Shown one piece after another: positions 55,512-63,363 of a DNA stretch of 64,000 nucleotides. A program made the position numbers and the translations under genes. Position 1 is the first letter of the stretch, and every line of letters begins with the position of its first letter. The notes below the pieces were generated by a model, which saw only the letters and a program-made list of their open reading frames with translations, made no database searches and had not been told where the DNA came from. Source of the stretch: Streptomyces sp. NBC_00539 (GTDB lineage: Bacteria > Actinomycetota > Actinomycetes > Streptomycetales > Streptomycetaceae); NCBI RefSeq assembly GCF_036346105.1, contig NZ_CP107811.1:4793501-4857500 (forward strand), written 5' to 3'.

Positions 55512-55525
55512 TAGAACTGGTATCA
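55512..55525. promoter_or_regulatory. KstR-like operator 4 (aldehyde dehydrogenase side)
   Basis: TAGAACTGGTATCA matches the motif except for A in GTA. It is nested in a longer dyad, AGAACTG / CAGTTCT with a 4-bp centre (55513-55530). Confidence 0.6.
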
Positions 55526-55569
55526 GTTCTGGGACGCCCAGCCCGCTGGTAGCCGCAGGAGGCCTTGCC

Positions 55570-57042
55570 ATGACCGAGCTCGTGGAACACGGACAGCTGT
55601 TCATCGGCGGGCAGTGGACGGATCCGCTGGGCGACGCCACCATCTCCGTCGTCTCACCCCACACCGAACAGGTCATCGGCAGCGTCCCGCACGCGAGCGC
55701 GGCGGACGTGGACCGCGCCGTCGCCGCCGCCCGCAAGGCCTTCGACGAGGGGCCCTGGCCCCGGATGACCCTGGAGGAGCGGATAGCCGTCGTCTCCCGG
55801 ATCAAGGACGCCATCGCCGTCCGGCACGAGGAGATCGCGCGCTCGATCAGCTCCCAGAACGGGTCCCCGTACTCCTGGAGCGTCCTCGCCCAGGCGCTGG
55901 GCCCGATGATGGTCTACGACGCCGCGATCACCGTCGCGCGCGACTACCGGTACGAGGAACACCGCCAGGGCGTGCTCGGGCCGATCCTGGTGCGGCGCGA
56001 GCCGGTGGGGGTCGTCGCCGCCGTCATCCCGTGGAACGTCCCGCAGTTCGTGGCCGCCGCCAAGCTGGCGCCCGCGCTGCTCACCGGCTCGGCGGTGATC
56101 CTCAAGCCCTCGCCGGAGTCGCCGCTCGACTCCTACATCCTGGCCGACATCGCGCGGGAGGCCGGCCTGCCGGAGGGCGTGCTGTCGATCCTGCCCGCCG
56201 ACCGGGAGGTCAGCGAGTACCTCGTCGGGCACCCCGGCGTGGACAAGGTCGCCTTCACCGGTTCGGTGGCGGCCGGCAGGCGCGTCATGGAGGTCGCCGC
56301 GCGCAACCTGACCCGGGTCACCCTCGAACTCGGCGGCAAGTCCGCCGCCGTGATCCTTCCGGACGCCGACCTGGAGTCCACCATCGCCGGGATCGTCCCG
56401 GCCGCCTGGATGAACAACGGGCAGGCCTGCGTGGCCCAGACCCGGGTCCTCGCGCCGCGCAGCCGCTACGGGGAGGTGGCCGAGGCCCTCGCCGCCGCCG
56501 CGGCCGCGCTGGTCGTCGGAGACCCGCTGGACCCGGCGACGCAGCTCGGGCCGCTCGTGGCGCAGCGGCAGCAGCAGCGCTCGCTGGACTACATCCGGAT
56601 CGGGCAGGAGGAAGGCGCCAAGGTCCTCACCGGCGGCGGCCGCCCGGCGGGCCTGGAGCGGGGCTGGTACGTCGAACCCACCCTCTTCGGGGACGTCGAC
56701 AACTCGATGCGGATCGCCCAGGAGGAGATCTTCGGCCCGGTGGTGTGCCTGATCCCCTACGGGGACGAGGCCGAGGCGGTACGGGTCGCCAACGACTCGG
56801 AGTTCGGCCTCAGCGGCAGCGTCTGGACCGGCGACGTGGAACACGGCCTCGACTTCGCCCGCGCCGTCCGCACCGGCACCTTCAACGTGAACACCTTCAG
56901 CCTGGACATGCTGGGGCCGTTCGGCGGCTACAAGAACAGCGGCGTGGGCCGGGAGTTCGGGCCCGAGGGGCTGAGCGAGTACCTGGAGCACAAGATGATC
57001 CACCTTCCGGCGGGGTACCAGGCCCCGGGGACCGGTGCCTGA
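55570..57042 (+). CDS. aldehyde dehydrogenase family protein
   Basis: 490 residues. NAD(P)+-dependent aldehyde dehydrogenase: cofactor loop VAAVIPWNVPQF, general base in TLELGGKSAAV, nucleophile Cys in NNGQACVAQTRV, and the late motif EEIFGPVVCLIPY. It oxidises an aldehyde to the acid; with the P450 set the likely substrate is a side-chain aldehyde of a steroid or terpenoid. AGGAGG precedes ATG 55570. The stop TGA overlaps the ferredoxin ATG by one base (TGATG), so the two are co-translated. Confidence 0.93.
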   Translation: MTELVEHGQLFIGGQWTDPLGDATISVVSPHTEQVIGSVPHASAADVDRAVAAARKAFDEGPWPRMTLEERIAVVSRIKDAIAVRHEEIARSISSQNGSPYSWSVLAQALGPMMVYDAAITVARDYRYEEHRQGVLGPILVRREPVGVVAAVIPWNVPQFVAAAKLAPALLTGSAVILKPSPESPLDSYILADIAREAGLPEGVLSILPADREVSEYLVGHPGVDKVAFTGSVAAGRRVMEVAARNLTRVTLELGGKSAAVILPDADLESTIAGIVPAAWMNNGQACVAQTRVLAPRSRYGEVAEALAAAAAALVVGDPLDPATQLGPLVAQRQQQRSLDYIRIGQEEGAKVLTGGGRPAGLERGWYVEPTLFGDVDNSMRIAQEEIFGPVVCLIPYGDEAEAVRVANDSEFGLSGSVWTGDVEHGLDFARAVRTGTFNVNTFSLDMLGPFGGYKNSGVGREFGPEGLSEYLEHKMIHLPAGYQAPGTGA

Positions 57043-57275
57043 TGGGTGACCGCTGGCAGGTGGAGGTCGACCGCGGGGTGTGCATCGGCTCGGGCATGTG
57101 CGTGAACCACGCCCCGGCGGGCTTCACCCTCGACTCGGCACGCCAGTCCCACCCCCGCGAGCCGGAAACCGACGCGAACGAGCTGCTCCTGACGGCGGCC
57201 GAAGGCTGCCCGGTGGAGGCCATCACGATCACGCTGCTGACCACGGGGGAGGCGGTGTTCCCGCCGGAGGAGTAG
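57042..57275 (+). CDS. ferredoxin, 3Fe-4S type
   Basis: 77 residues. Single-cluster bacterial ferredoxin: VDRGVCIGSGMCVNHAP provides two cysteine ligands in CxxxxxC spacing and AAEGCPVEAITI the third, as in the 3Fe-4S ferredoxins that serve actinobacterial P450s. It is coupled to the aldehyde dehydrogenase by overlap and, by type, is a plausible electron donor to the P450 encoded 11.5 kb away. Its 3' side runs directly into GC-rich tandem repeats. Confidence 0.92.
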   Translation: MGDRWQVEVDRGVCIGSGMCVNHAPAGFTLDSARQSHPREPETDANELLLTAAEGCPVEAITITLLTTGEAVFPPEE

Positions 57276-58303
57276 GGGCGGGGCTTCGGGGGGCGGGGTT
57301 TCGGGGGGCGGGGTGTCGGCCGGGGTGCTCGGCCCGCTGGGCGGGGCCGGGGGGCGGGGTGTCGGCCGGGGTGCTCGGCCCGCTGGGCGGGGGTTGCGGG
57401 GGCGGGGTTTCGGCCGGGGTGCTCGGCCTGCCGGGCGGGGTTGCGGGGGCGGGGTGTACACCGGACGGGATCAGAGAGGGCATGGGGGGTTCCCGTCAGT
57501 CCGATCGTCTCTCCGCGTCGGGCCGGTCCCTCAAGGGCGCTCCTTCGTCGCGTCGCTTCGCGATGGCCTTCGGCCACCCTTGACCGACCGGCCCGCCACG
57601 GATCAACGAAGACTGCCGGGAACCCCCCAAGAGAACGATCACCGGGCAGAGACCCGGAGGAGCGGCCACGTCAGCGATCCGAGGCGGGGTCCCCGCGCAT
57701 CAGATCGCTACGCGCTCCTCCCGTCCCGGCGTCCGCAGACCGTCTGGGGCTGGACATAGGCTGCCAATTCGGGCATGTGGTGCGGGCGGTGGGCGTCTGC
57801 GGGCGGTGAAGGGCTCTTGTCGGAGTCTGATGCCGGATTTCTCCACCTCAGGCTCCGACAGGAGGCCGGGCGGCCCGCAGTCGCAGTCCGGGGCGGCTGG
57901 AGGGGGCCGTGGGCGGCCTATGTCCAGCCCAAGACGGTCCGGAGACGCTGGGACGGGGGGAGCGCGTAGCGATCTGGCGCGGTATCCAGGAGTGGGGCCC
58001 CTGCAGCTGTGAGGGGGATGGGCAGAAAGCAGGCACCGGCCCGTTCCTCTGGGGGTTTCCCGTCAGTCTTCGTTGATCCGTGGCGGGCCGGTCGGTCAAG
58101 GGTGGCCGAAGGCCATCGCGAAGCGACGCGAGCGCAGCGAGCGCCCTTGAGGGACCGGGCCGACGCGGAGAGACGATCGGACTGACGGGAAACCCCCATG
58201 CCGTCTCTGAGCCGGTCCGGTGAACACCCCGCCCCCGCAACCCCGCCCGGCGGGGCGAGCACCCCGGCCGAAACCCCGCTCCCGCCCCCCGCCTACGACG
58301 CGT
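57276..58303. repeat. 1-kb repeat region with large inverted repeat
   Basis: No gene. Left part: three tandem copies of a ~40-bp unit based on GGCCGGGGTGCTCGGCC (57316-57440). An outer inverted repeat of about 225 bp follows: about 57400-57627 against 58050-58290, over 90% identical by eye (e.g. CCCGTCAGTCCGATCGTCTC on the left, its inverse on the right). An inner arm pair lies at about 57701-57775 and 57914-57977. The spacer between them is about 140 bp. It separates the convergent ferredoxin and KstR-like genes. Confidence 0.85.
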
Positions 58304-58927
58304 TCAGGCCCTTTCCGGCGCCGTCAGGTCGATCAGGCGGCAGACCGTCTCGATGTCGATCTTGACCTGGGCGATCGAGGCGCGGCCCGAGAGCCAGGTG
58401 ATCAGAGCCGAGTGCCAGGTGTGCTCGATCACCCGGACCGCCGAGAGCTGTTCCGCCGTCGGCGCGGACTCCAGGCCCATCGCGTCCAGGATGATCGCCG
58501 TCGTCAGTCGCGAGACCGTGTCGACCTCCGGGCTCACGCTGCGGTCCGCGAACGTCAGGGCGCGCACCATCGCGTCCGCCAAGTGCGGCTCCCGCTGCAG
58601 GGCCCGGAACGCGCGCATGAGGGTCTCCGCGACGCGGGCCGCCGGGTCCTCGGCCGCCGGGGGCCGTTTGCGCAGCGTCGTGTGCATGTGCTGGAGCTGG
58701 TCCTGCATGGTGGCCACCAGCAGGTGGACCTTGGAGGGGAAGTACCGGTACAGGGTGCCCAGCGCCACGCCCGCCGCCTCCGCGACCTCGCGCATCTGGA
58801 CCGCGTCGAACCCGCCCCGGCCGGCCAGCTGCGCGCTGGCGTGCAGGATCCGCCGGCGGCGCGCCTCCTGGCGCTCCGTCAGGGGCGGGGACGCCGGTGT
58901 GGTCACGGCCTTCGCTTCCACTGTCAT
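58304..58927 (-). CDS. TetR family regulator, KstR-like
   Basis: 207 residues from ATG 58927 (AGGACAG upstream; a GTG at 59023 would add 32 residues). The HTH region RRILHASAQLAGRGGFDAVQ then VALGTLYRYFPSKVHLLVA is nearly identical in pattern to mycobacterial KstR, repressor of cholesterol catabolism. The ligand domain keeps ALTFADRSVSPEVD and HTWHSALITWLSGRAS, matching KstR's corresponding helices. Five KstR-type motifs occur nearby, one in its own upstream region. Its ligand in mycobacteria is a steroid-CoA or cholestenoic intermediate; here inference. Confidence 0.9.
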   Translation of the reverse strand: MTVEAKAVTTPASPPLTERQEARRRRILHASAQLAGRGGFDAVQMREVAEAAGVALGTLYRYFPSKVHLLVATMQDQLQHMHTTLRKRPPAAEDPAARVAETLMRAFRALQREPHLADAMVRALTFADRSVSPEVDTVSRLTTAIILDAMGLESAPTAEQLSAVRVIEHTWHSALITWLSGRASIAQVKIDIETVCRLIDLTAPERA

Positions 58928-59087
58928 CTGTCCTGTTCCAAGGCGTTCCGTGTCGTTGGCGGGGCTGCTCGCGCCGGGTTCGCCCGTCAGCATGTCAGCC
59001 GCCGGAGCCGTGGCGTGAATCACCTGCTCCGCCTCTTACGGTGTGGTTTCCGGCCGGTAGATTCAATGCTCTTCGACGGATCAAGTC

Positions 59088-59101
59088 TGAAACTTGTTCT
59101 A
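59088..59101. promoter_or_regulatory. KstR-like operator 5 (between kstR-like and GT4 genes)
   Basis: TGAAACTTGTTCTA fits TnnAACnnGTTnnA in every fixed position. It overlaps a plus-strand TACATT (59100-59105), a candidate -10 for the glycosyltransferase operon. Confidence 0.65.
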
Positions 59102-59154
59102 CATTATGCGAGCGGTTACGCTCCGGCGAAAGTGCAGGGAGAAGGGGGCCGAGA

Positions 59155-60465
59155 GTGACCGCAGAGGCCATGGTGACGAGCCCTTTCGCGGGTTCCGTCG
59201 CCGACGGCGACCGCCCGTTGCGCATCGCACTCCTCACCTACAAGGGGAACCCGTTCTGCGGTGGCCAGGGCGTCTACGTCCGGCACCTTTCGCGCGAGCT
59301 CGTACGGCTGGGCCATTCGGTGGAAGTCATCGGCGCGCAGCCCTACCCGGTGCTCGACACCGGCGCCACCCTCACCGAGCTGCCGAGCCTGGACCTCTAC
59401 CGCAGCCCCGACCCGTTCCGCACTCCGGGACGCGAGGAGTACCGGGACTGGATCGACGCCCTTGAGGTCGCCACCATGTGGACCGGCGGCTTCCCCGAGC
59501 CCCTGACGTTCTCCCTGCGGGCCCGCCGCCATCTCGCCGCGCGCGCCGGGGACTTCGACGTCATCCACGACAACCAGACCCTCGGCTACGGCCTGTTGGG
59601 CGAGCTGGGCGCTCCTCTCGTCACCACGATCCACCACCCCATCACCGTGGACCGGAAGCTGGACCTGGCCGCCGCCAAGGACCGCAAGAAGCGCCTTTCC
59701 GTCCGCCGCTGGTACGGCTTCACCCGCATGCAGGGCCGCGTGGCCCGCCGCCTGCCGTCGGTGCTGACCGTCTCCGGCTCCTCCCGGCAGGAGATCGCAG
59801 AGCACCTCGGTGTGCGCGACGAGCGCATCCACGTCGTCCACATCGGCGCCGACACCGACCTGTGGTCGCCCGACGCCTCGGTGGCGGAGGTGCCCGGGCG
59901 GATCGTGACGACCTCCAGCGCCGACGTGCCGCTCAAGGGGCTCGTCCACCTCGTCGAGGCGCTCGCCAAGCTGCGCACCGAACGACCCGACGCCCACCTG
60001 GTCGTCGTCGGCAAACGCGCCGAGAAGGGCCCGGTCGCCCGCGCGATCGAGACGTACGGGCTCCAGGACGCCGTGCGGTTCGTGAAGGGCATCACCGACG
60101 CCGAACTCGTGGACCTGGTGCGCAGTGCGCAGGTCGCCTGCGTGCCCTCCCTCTACGAGGGCTTCTCGCTGCCGGCCGCCGAGGCCATGGCCACCGGTAC
60201 GCCGCTCGTCGCCACCACCGGCGGGGCGATCCCCGAGGTCGCCGGCCCCGATGGGGAGACCTGCCTCGCCGTGCCGCCCGGCGACGCGGGGGCACTGGCC
60301 GCCGCGCTGGGCCGGCTGCTGGGTGACGAGCGGCTGCGCGCCCGCCTCGGCGCCGCCGGACGCGAGAGAGTCCTGGCCCGGTTCACCTGGGCGAAGGCCG
60401 CCGAGGGGACCGTGGTCCACTACCGGGCCGCCATCGAGCAGGCCCGTTCCCGTCGCTCGCGCTGA
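59155..60465 (+). CDS. glycosyltransferase family 4 protein
   Basis: 436 residues from GTG 59155, after GGGAGAAGGGGG. GT-B fold, GT4: N-terminal LTYKGNPFCGGQGVYVRHLS binds the acceptor side, TIHHPITVDRK and VSGSSRQEIAEHLGV lie in the interdomain region, and the nucleotide-sugar motif EGFSLPAAEAMATGTP (E-x7-E) is in the C-terminal domain. It is cytosolic and probably retaining. It is followed by a methyltransferase (54 bp) and a barrel protein that overlaps it, forming a three-gene operon of unknown glycan product. A KstR-like site lies upstream, so a link to steroid regulation is possible but unproven. Confidence 0.9.
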   Translation: MTAEAMVTSPFAGSVADGDRPLRIALLTYKGNPFCGGQGVYVRHLSRELVRLGHSVEVIGAQPYPVLDTGATLTELPSLDLYRSPDPFRTPGREEYRDWIDALEVATMWTGGFPEPLTFSLRARRHLAARAGDFDVIHDNQTLGYGLLGELGAPLVTTIHHPITVDRKLDLAAAKDRKKRLSVRRWYGFTRMQGRVARRLPSVLTVSGSSRQEIAEHLGVRDERIHVVHIGADTDLWSPDASVAEVPGRIVTTSSADVPLKGLVHLVEALAKLRTERPDAHLVVVGKRAEKGPVARAIETYGLQDAVRFVKGITDAELVDLVRSAQVACVPSLYEGFSLPAAEAMATGTPLVATTGGAIPEVAGPDGETCLAVPPGDAGALAAALGRLLGDERLRARLGAAGRERVLARFTWAKAAEGTVVHYRAAIEQARSRRSR

Positions 60466-60519
60466 CACCGTTTCGACCCACCACCCGTACACCCCCGCGA
60501 CCCGCGAAGGCAGGACCCC

Positions 60520-61254
60520 GTGCTGACCGTCGATTTCTCCCGGTTCCCGCTCGCCGCAGGCGACCGTGTGCTCGACCTGGGCTGCGGCGCAGGCCGGCAC
60601 GCCTTCGAGTGCTACCGGCGCGGCGCCCAGGTGGTCGCCGTGGACCGCAACGGCGAAGAGATCCGCGAAGTCGCCAAGTGGTTCGCCGCCATGAAGGAGG
60701 CCGGCGAGGCGCCCGCGGGCGCCACCGCCACCGCCATGGAGGGCGACGCGCTGGCCCTGCCCTTCCCGGACGAGTCCTTCGACGTCGTCATCATCTCCGA
60801 GGTGATGGAGCACATCCCCGACGACAAGGGCGTCCTCGCCGAGATGGTGCGCGTGCTCAAGCCCGGCGGCCGCATCGCGGTCACCGTGCCGCGCTACGGC
60901 CCCGAGAAGATCTGCTGGGCGCTCTCCGACGCCTACCACGAGGTCGAGGGCGGCCACATCCGCATCTACAAGGCGGACGAGCTGCTCGGGAAGATGGAGG
61001 CCGCGGGCCTCAAGCCGTACGGCACGCACCACGCGCACGGCCTGCACTCCCCGTACTGGTGGCTCAAGTGCGCGTTCGGCGTCGACAACGACAAGGCGCT
61101 GCCGGTGAAGGCGTACCACAAGCTCCTGGTCTGGGACATCATGAAGAAGCCGCTGGCGACGCGCCTCGCCGAGCAGGCCCTCAACCCGGTCATCGGCAAG
61201 AGCTTCGTGGCGTACGCGACCAAGCCGCACCTCCCCCTCGGCGCGGCGCAGTGA
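60520..61254 (+). CDS. class I SAM-dependent methyltransferase
   Basis: 244 residues from GTG 60520 with AAGGCAGGA upstream. Methyltransferase_11-type Rossmann fold: SAM motif DRVLDLGCGAGRHAFE at about 15-30, acidic ribose ligand in VVAVDRNGEE, post-II FDVVIISEVMEHIPDD and motif III LKPGGRIAVTVPRYG. The variable C-terminal half with HHAHGLHSPYWWLKCAFG probably defines the substrate. It is followed by a gene overlapping by four bases (GTGA), so both products probably act on the same molecule with the upstream glycosyltransferase. Confidence 0.92.
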   Translation: MLTVDFSRFPLAAGDRVLDLGCGAGRHAFECYRRGAQVVAVDRNGEEIREVAKWFAAMKEAGEAPAGATATAMEGDALALPFPDESFDVVIISEVMEHIPDDKGVLAEMVRVLKPGGRIAVTVPRYGPEKICWALSDAYHEVEGGHIRIYKADELLGKMEAAGLKPYGTHHAHGLHSPYWWLKCAFGVDNDKALPVKAYHKLLVWDIMKKPLATRLAEQALNPVIGKSFVAYATKPHLPLGAAQ

Positions 61255-62360
61255 GCACTCCCGGACGCACCGAACACCTGGTCCTGGACGGCGTGCTGAC
61301 CGCCGAGCAGGCGGCGGGCACGGTGGCGGGGATCCTCGCGGCGCAGCGCGCCGACGGGGCGATCCCGTGGTTCCGCGGCCACCACCTGGACCCGTGGGAC
61401 CACACCGAGGCCGCGATGGCGCTGGACGCGGCCGGGGAGCACCGGGCCGCGGAGCGGGCGTACGAGTGGCTGGCGCGGCACCAGAACGAGGACGGCTCCT
61501 GGTACGCGGCCTACGCCGACCGGCCGGACGGGGTGGACACCGCCGAGCCGCAGGACGCGAGCCGGGAGACCAACTTCGTCGCGTACATAGCGGTCGGGGT
61601 CTGGCACCACTACCTGGCCACGGGCGACGACCCGTTCCTGGACCGCATGTGGCCGGCGGTGTACTCGGCCGTGGAGTTCGTACTGGCGCTGCAGCAGCCG
61701 GGCGGCGAGATCGGCTGGAAGCGGGAGGCGGACGGCACGCCCGTCGGTGACGCGCTGCTGACGGGTTCCTCCTCCATCCACCAGGCGCTGCGGTGCGCGC
61801 TGGCCATCGCCGACCACCGCGGGGACCCGCAGCCGGACTGGGAGCTGGCGGCGGGCGCGCTGGGGCACGCGATACGGCGGCACCCGGAGCGGTTCCTGGA
61901 CAAGTCGCAGTACTCGATGGACTGGTACTACCCGGTACTGGGCGGCGCCGTCACCGGCGCCGAGGCGAGGGCGCGCATCGAGGAGCGGTGGGACGAGTTC
62001 GTGGTCCCCGGGCTGGGCGTGCGGTGCGTGCTGCCGAACCCGTGGGTGACGGGCGGGGAGTCCTGCGAGCTGGCGCTCGCGCTGTGGGCGATCGGGGAGT
62101 CGGACCGGGCGCTGGAGATCCTGCGCTCGATCGGGCACCTGCGCGCCGACAACGGCATGTACTGGACGGGCTACGTGTTCCAGGACGAGGCGGTCTGGCC
62201 GGTCGAGCAGACGACCTGGACGGCGGGCTCGCTGCTGCTGGCCGTCGCCGCGCTCGGCGGCGACGAGGCGACGGGCGAGGTCTTCGGCGGCCTCTCGCTG
62301 CCCGCCGGTCTCGAACCGGACTGCTGCGGCCGGGAACAGGACCAGACCCCGGCCGGCTGA
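61251..62360 (+). CDS. prenyltransferase-repeat / alpha-alpha toroid protein
   Basis: 369 residues from GTG 61251 (GTGA overlap). All-helical toroid with repeat units AYEWLARHQNEDGSWYAAY and SLLLAVAALGG, and conserved HLDPWDHTEAAMAL and TGYVFQDEAVWPVEQTTW. It is annotated elsewhere as prenyltransferase, but there is no DDxxD or DxDD motif, and the Glu/Asp/Trp-rich pocket residues look more like an (alpha/alpha)6 glycosidase. No signal peptide, so it is cytosolic. Context points to modification of the glycan made by GT4 and the methyltransferase. Confidence 0.82.
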   Translation: MSTPGRTEHLVLDGVLTAEQAAGTVAGILAAQRADGAIPWFRGHHLDPWDHTEAAMALDAAGEHRAAERAYEWLARHQNEDGSWYAAYADRPDGVDTAEPQDASRETNFVAYIAVGVWHHYLATGDDPFLDRMWPAVYSAVEFVLALQQPGGEIGWKREADGTPVGDALLTGSSSIHQALRCALAIADHRGDPQPDWELAAGALGHAIRRHPERFLDKSQYSMDWYYPVLGGAVTGAEARARIEERWDEFVVPGLGVRCVLPNPWVTGGESCELALALWAIGESDRALEILRSIGHLRADNGMYWTGYVFQDEAVWPVEQTTWTAGSLLLAVAALGGDEATGEVFGGLSLPAGLEPDCCGREQDQTPAG

Positions 62361-62431
62361 GGGGCCTCGGGCAGGTAAGGGCCGGGTGGTAAGGGCCGGG
62401 TAGCAGCTGCGCCCCTATACGCCCGGGTCCT

Positions 62432-62437
62432 TATACT
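62432..62437 (+). promoter_or_regulatory. -10 hexamer of GNAT gene
   Basis: TATACT, seven nucleotides before ATG 62445; leaderless start expected. Confidence 0.55.
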
Positions 62438-62444
62438 TCGGCGC

Positions 62445-62963
62445 ATGCAGTCCGTGACGATCAGACGCGCCCTCGCCCAGGACGCGGAGCGCCTCACCGC
62501 GCTGGTCCAGGAGTCCGGGGCCTACTCGGGTGCGTACGCCTCGATCATCTCCGGCTACCGGGTCACGGCCGACTACATCGCCCGGCACGAGGTCTTCGTG
62601 GCCGTCGGCCCGGACGGGCGGGTGCTCGGCTTCTACGCCCTCGTCCTGGACCCGCCGGAGCTGGACCTGGCGTTCGTGGCGGACGAGGCGCAGGGCGCGG
62701 GCGTCGGACGGCTCCTGGTGCAGCACATGAAGGGACGTGCCCGGGAGGCCGGTCTGTCCGGCGTGCGGGTCGTGGCGCATCCCCCGGCGGAGGAGTTCTA
62801 CCGGCGCCTGGGGGCGCGGCGGGTGGGCGTGGTGCCACCGACGCCGCCGAGGATCGGCTGGGAGCGCCCGGAGCTGTGGTTCGACACGGGCGCCGGAACG
62901 CCGGCGGCCGCCACTTCGGACGTGGCGGCGGCCGGGGGAGGGTCCCGGGGTCAGCGGCGGTAG
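62445..62963 (+). CDS. GNAT family N-acetyltransferase
   Basis: 172 residues. GNAT fold: TIRRALAQDAERLTALVQ at the start, beta4 ELDLAFVADEAQGAGVGRLL with the acetyl-CoA loop QGAGVG, then VRVVAHPPAEEFYRRLGARR. Typical of small general acetyltransferases of unknown substrate. TATACT lies 7 nt before the ATG and no ribosome site is present, supporting a leaderless message. Its last 13 bp overlap the convergent membrane protein gene. Confidence 0.9.
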   Translation: MQSVTIRRALAQDAERLTALVQESGAYSGAYASIISGYRVTADYIARHEVFVAVGPDGRVLGFYALVLDPPELDLAFVADEAQGAGVGRLLVQHMKGRAREAGLSGVRVVAHPPAEEFYRRLGARRVGVVPPTPPRIGWERPELWFDTGAGTPAAATSDVAAAGGGSRGQRR

Positions 62964-63250
62964 AGCCAGCCCGAGACGACGTGACCGATGAAGAGGTAGA
63001 CCACCGCCGCCAGGCCGTAGCCGACCACCACCTGGACCCACTCGCGGTCGAAGGTGAACAGGTCGTACGACCAGCCGGCGAGCCAGGTCGCGGCGTCGTG
63101 GACGAAGTCGACGAACGCGTTACCCCGGTTGGCGTCCAGCAGGTAGAGCAGGATCCACAGGCCGATCACGAAAGCCAGCACGTCGGCCAGGACGGCGACG
63201 GCCCGGCCCAGGCCGCTACCTCGGGCAGGTGCTCTGGTGTATGTCCGCAT
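62951..63250 (-). CDS. small two-helix membrane protein
   Basis: 99 residues from ATG 63250. A basic N-terminus (MRTYTRAPARGSGLGRA) precedes helix 1 (VAVLADVLAFVIGLWILLYLL), an external aromatic loop (DAATWLAGWSYDLFTFD) and helix 2 (VVVGYGLAAVVYLFIGHVV), ending in SGWLYRR. No family recognised beyond 'hypothetical Streptomyces membrane protein'. It is divergent from the lipoprotein gene with 113 bp between. Confidence 0.8.
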   Translation of the reverse strand: MRTYTRAPARGSGLGRAVAVLADVLAFVIGLWILLYLLDANRGNAFVDFVHDAATWLAGWSYDLFTFDREWVQVVVGYGLAAVVYLFIGHVVSGWLYRR

Positions 63251-63363
63251 GTCCCGCGTCTTGCCGCCGCGGGGCGCGACAAACCCCGAACGGGTCCCCC
63301 GAGTAGCGCAGTCGCGCGGTCCGGGCGAGGCTGCGGAGGACACCTCAGTCCCCGGAGGCAACC

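Noticed and set aside
57640-58049. Small protein genes within the centre of the inverted repeat
   Set aside because: Short open frames (60-70 codons) there have no ribosome site, no homology and a composition explained by the repeats.
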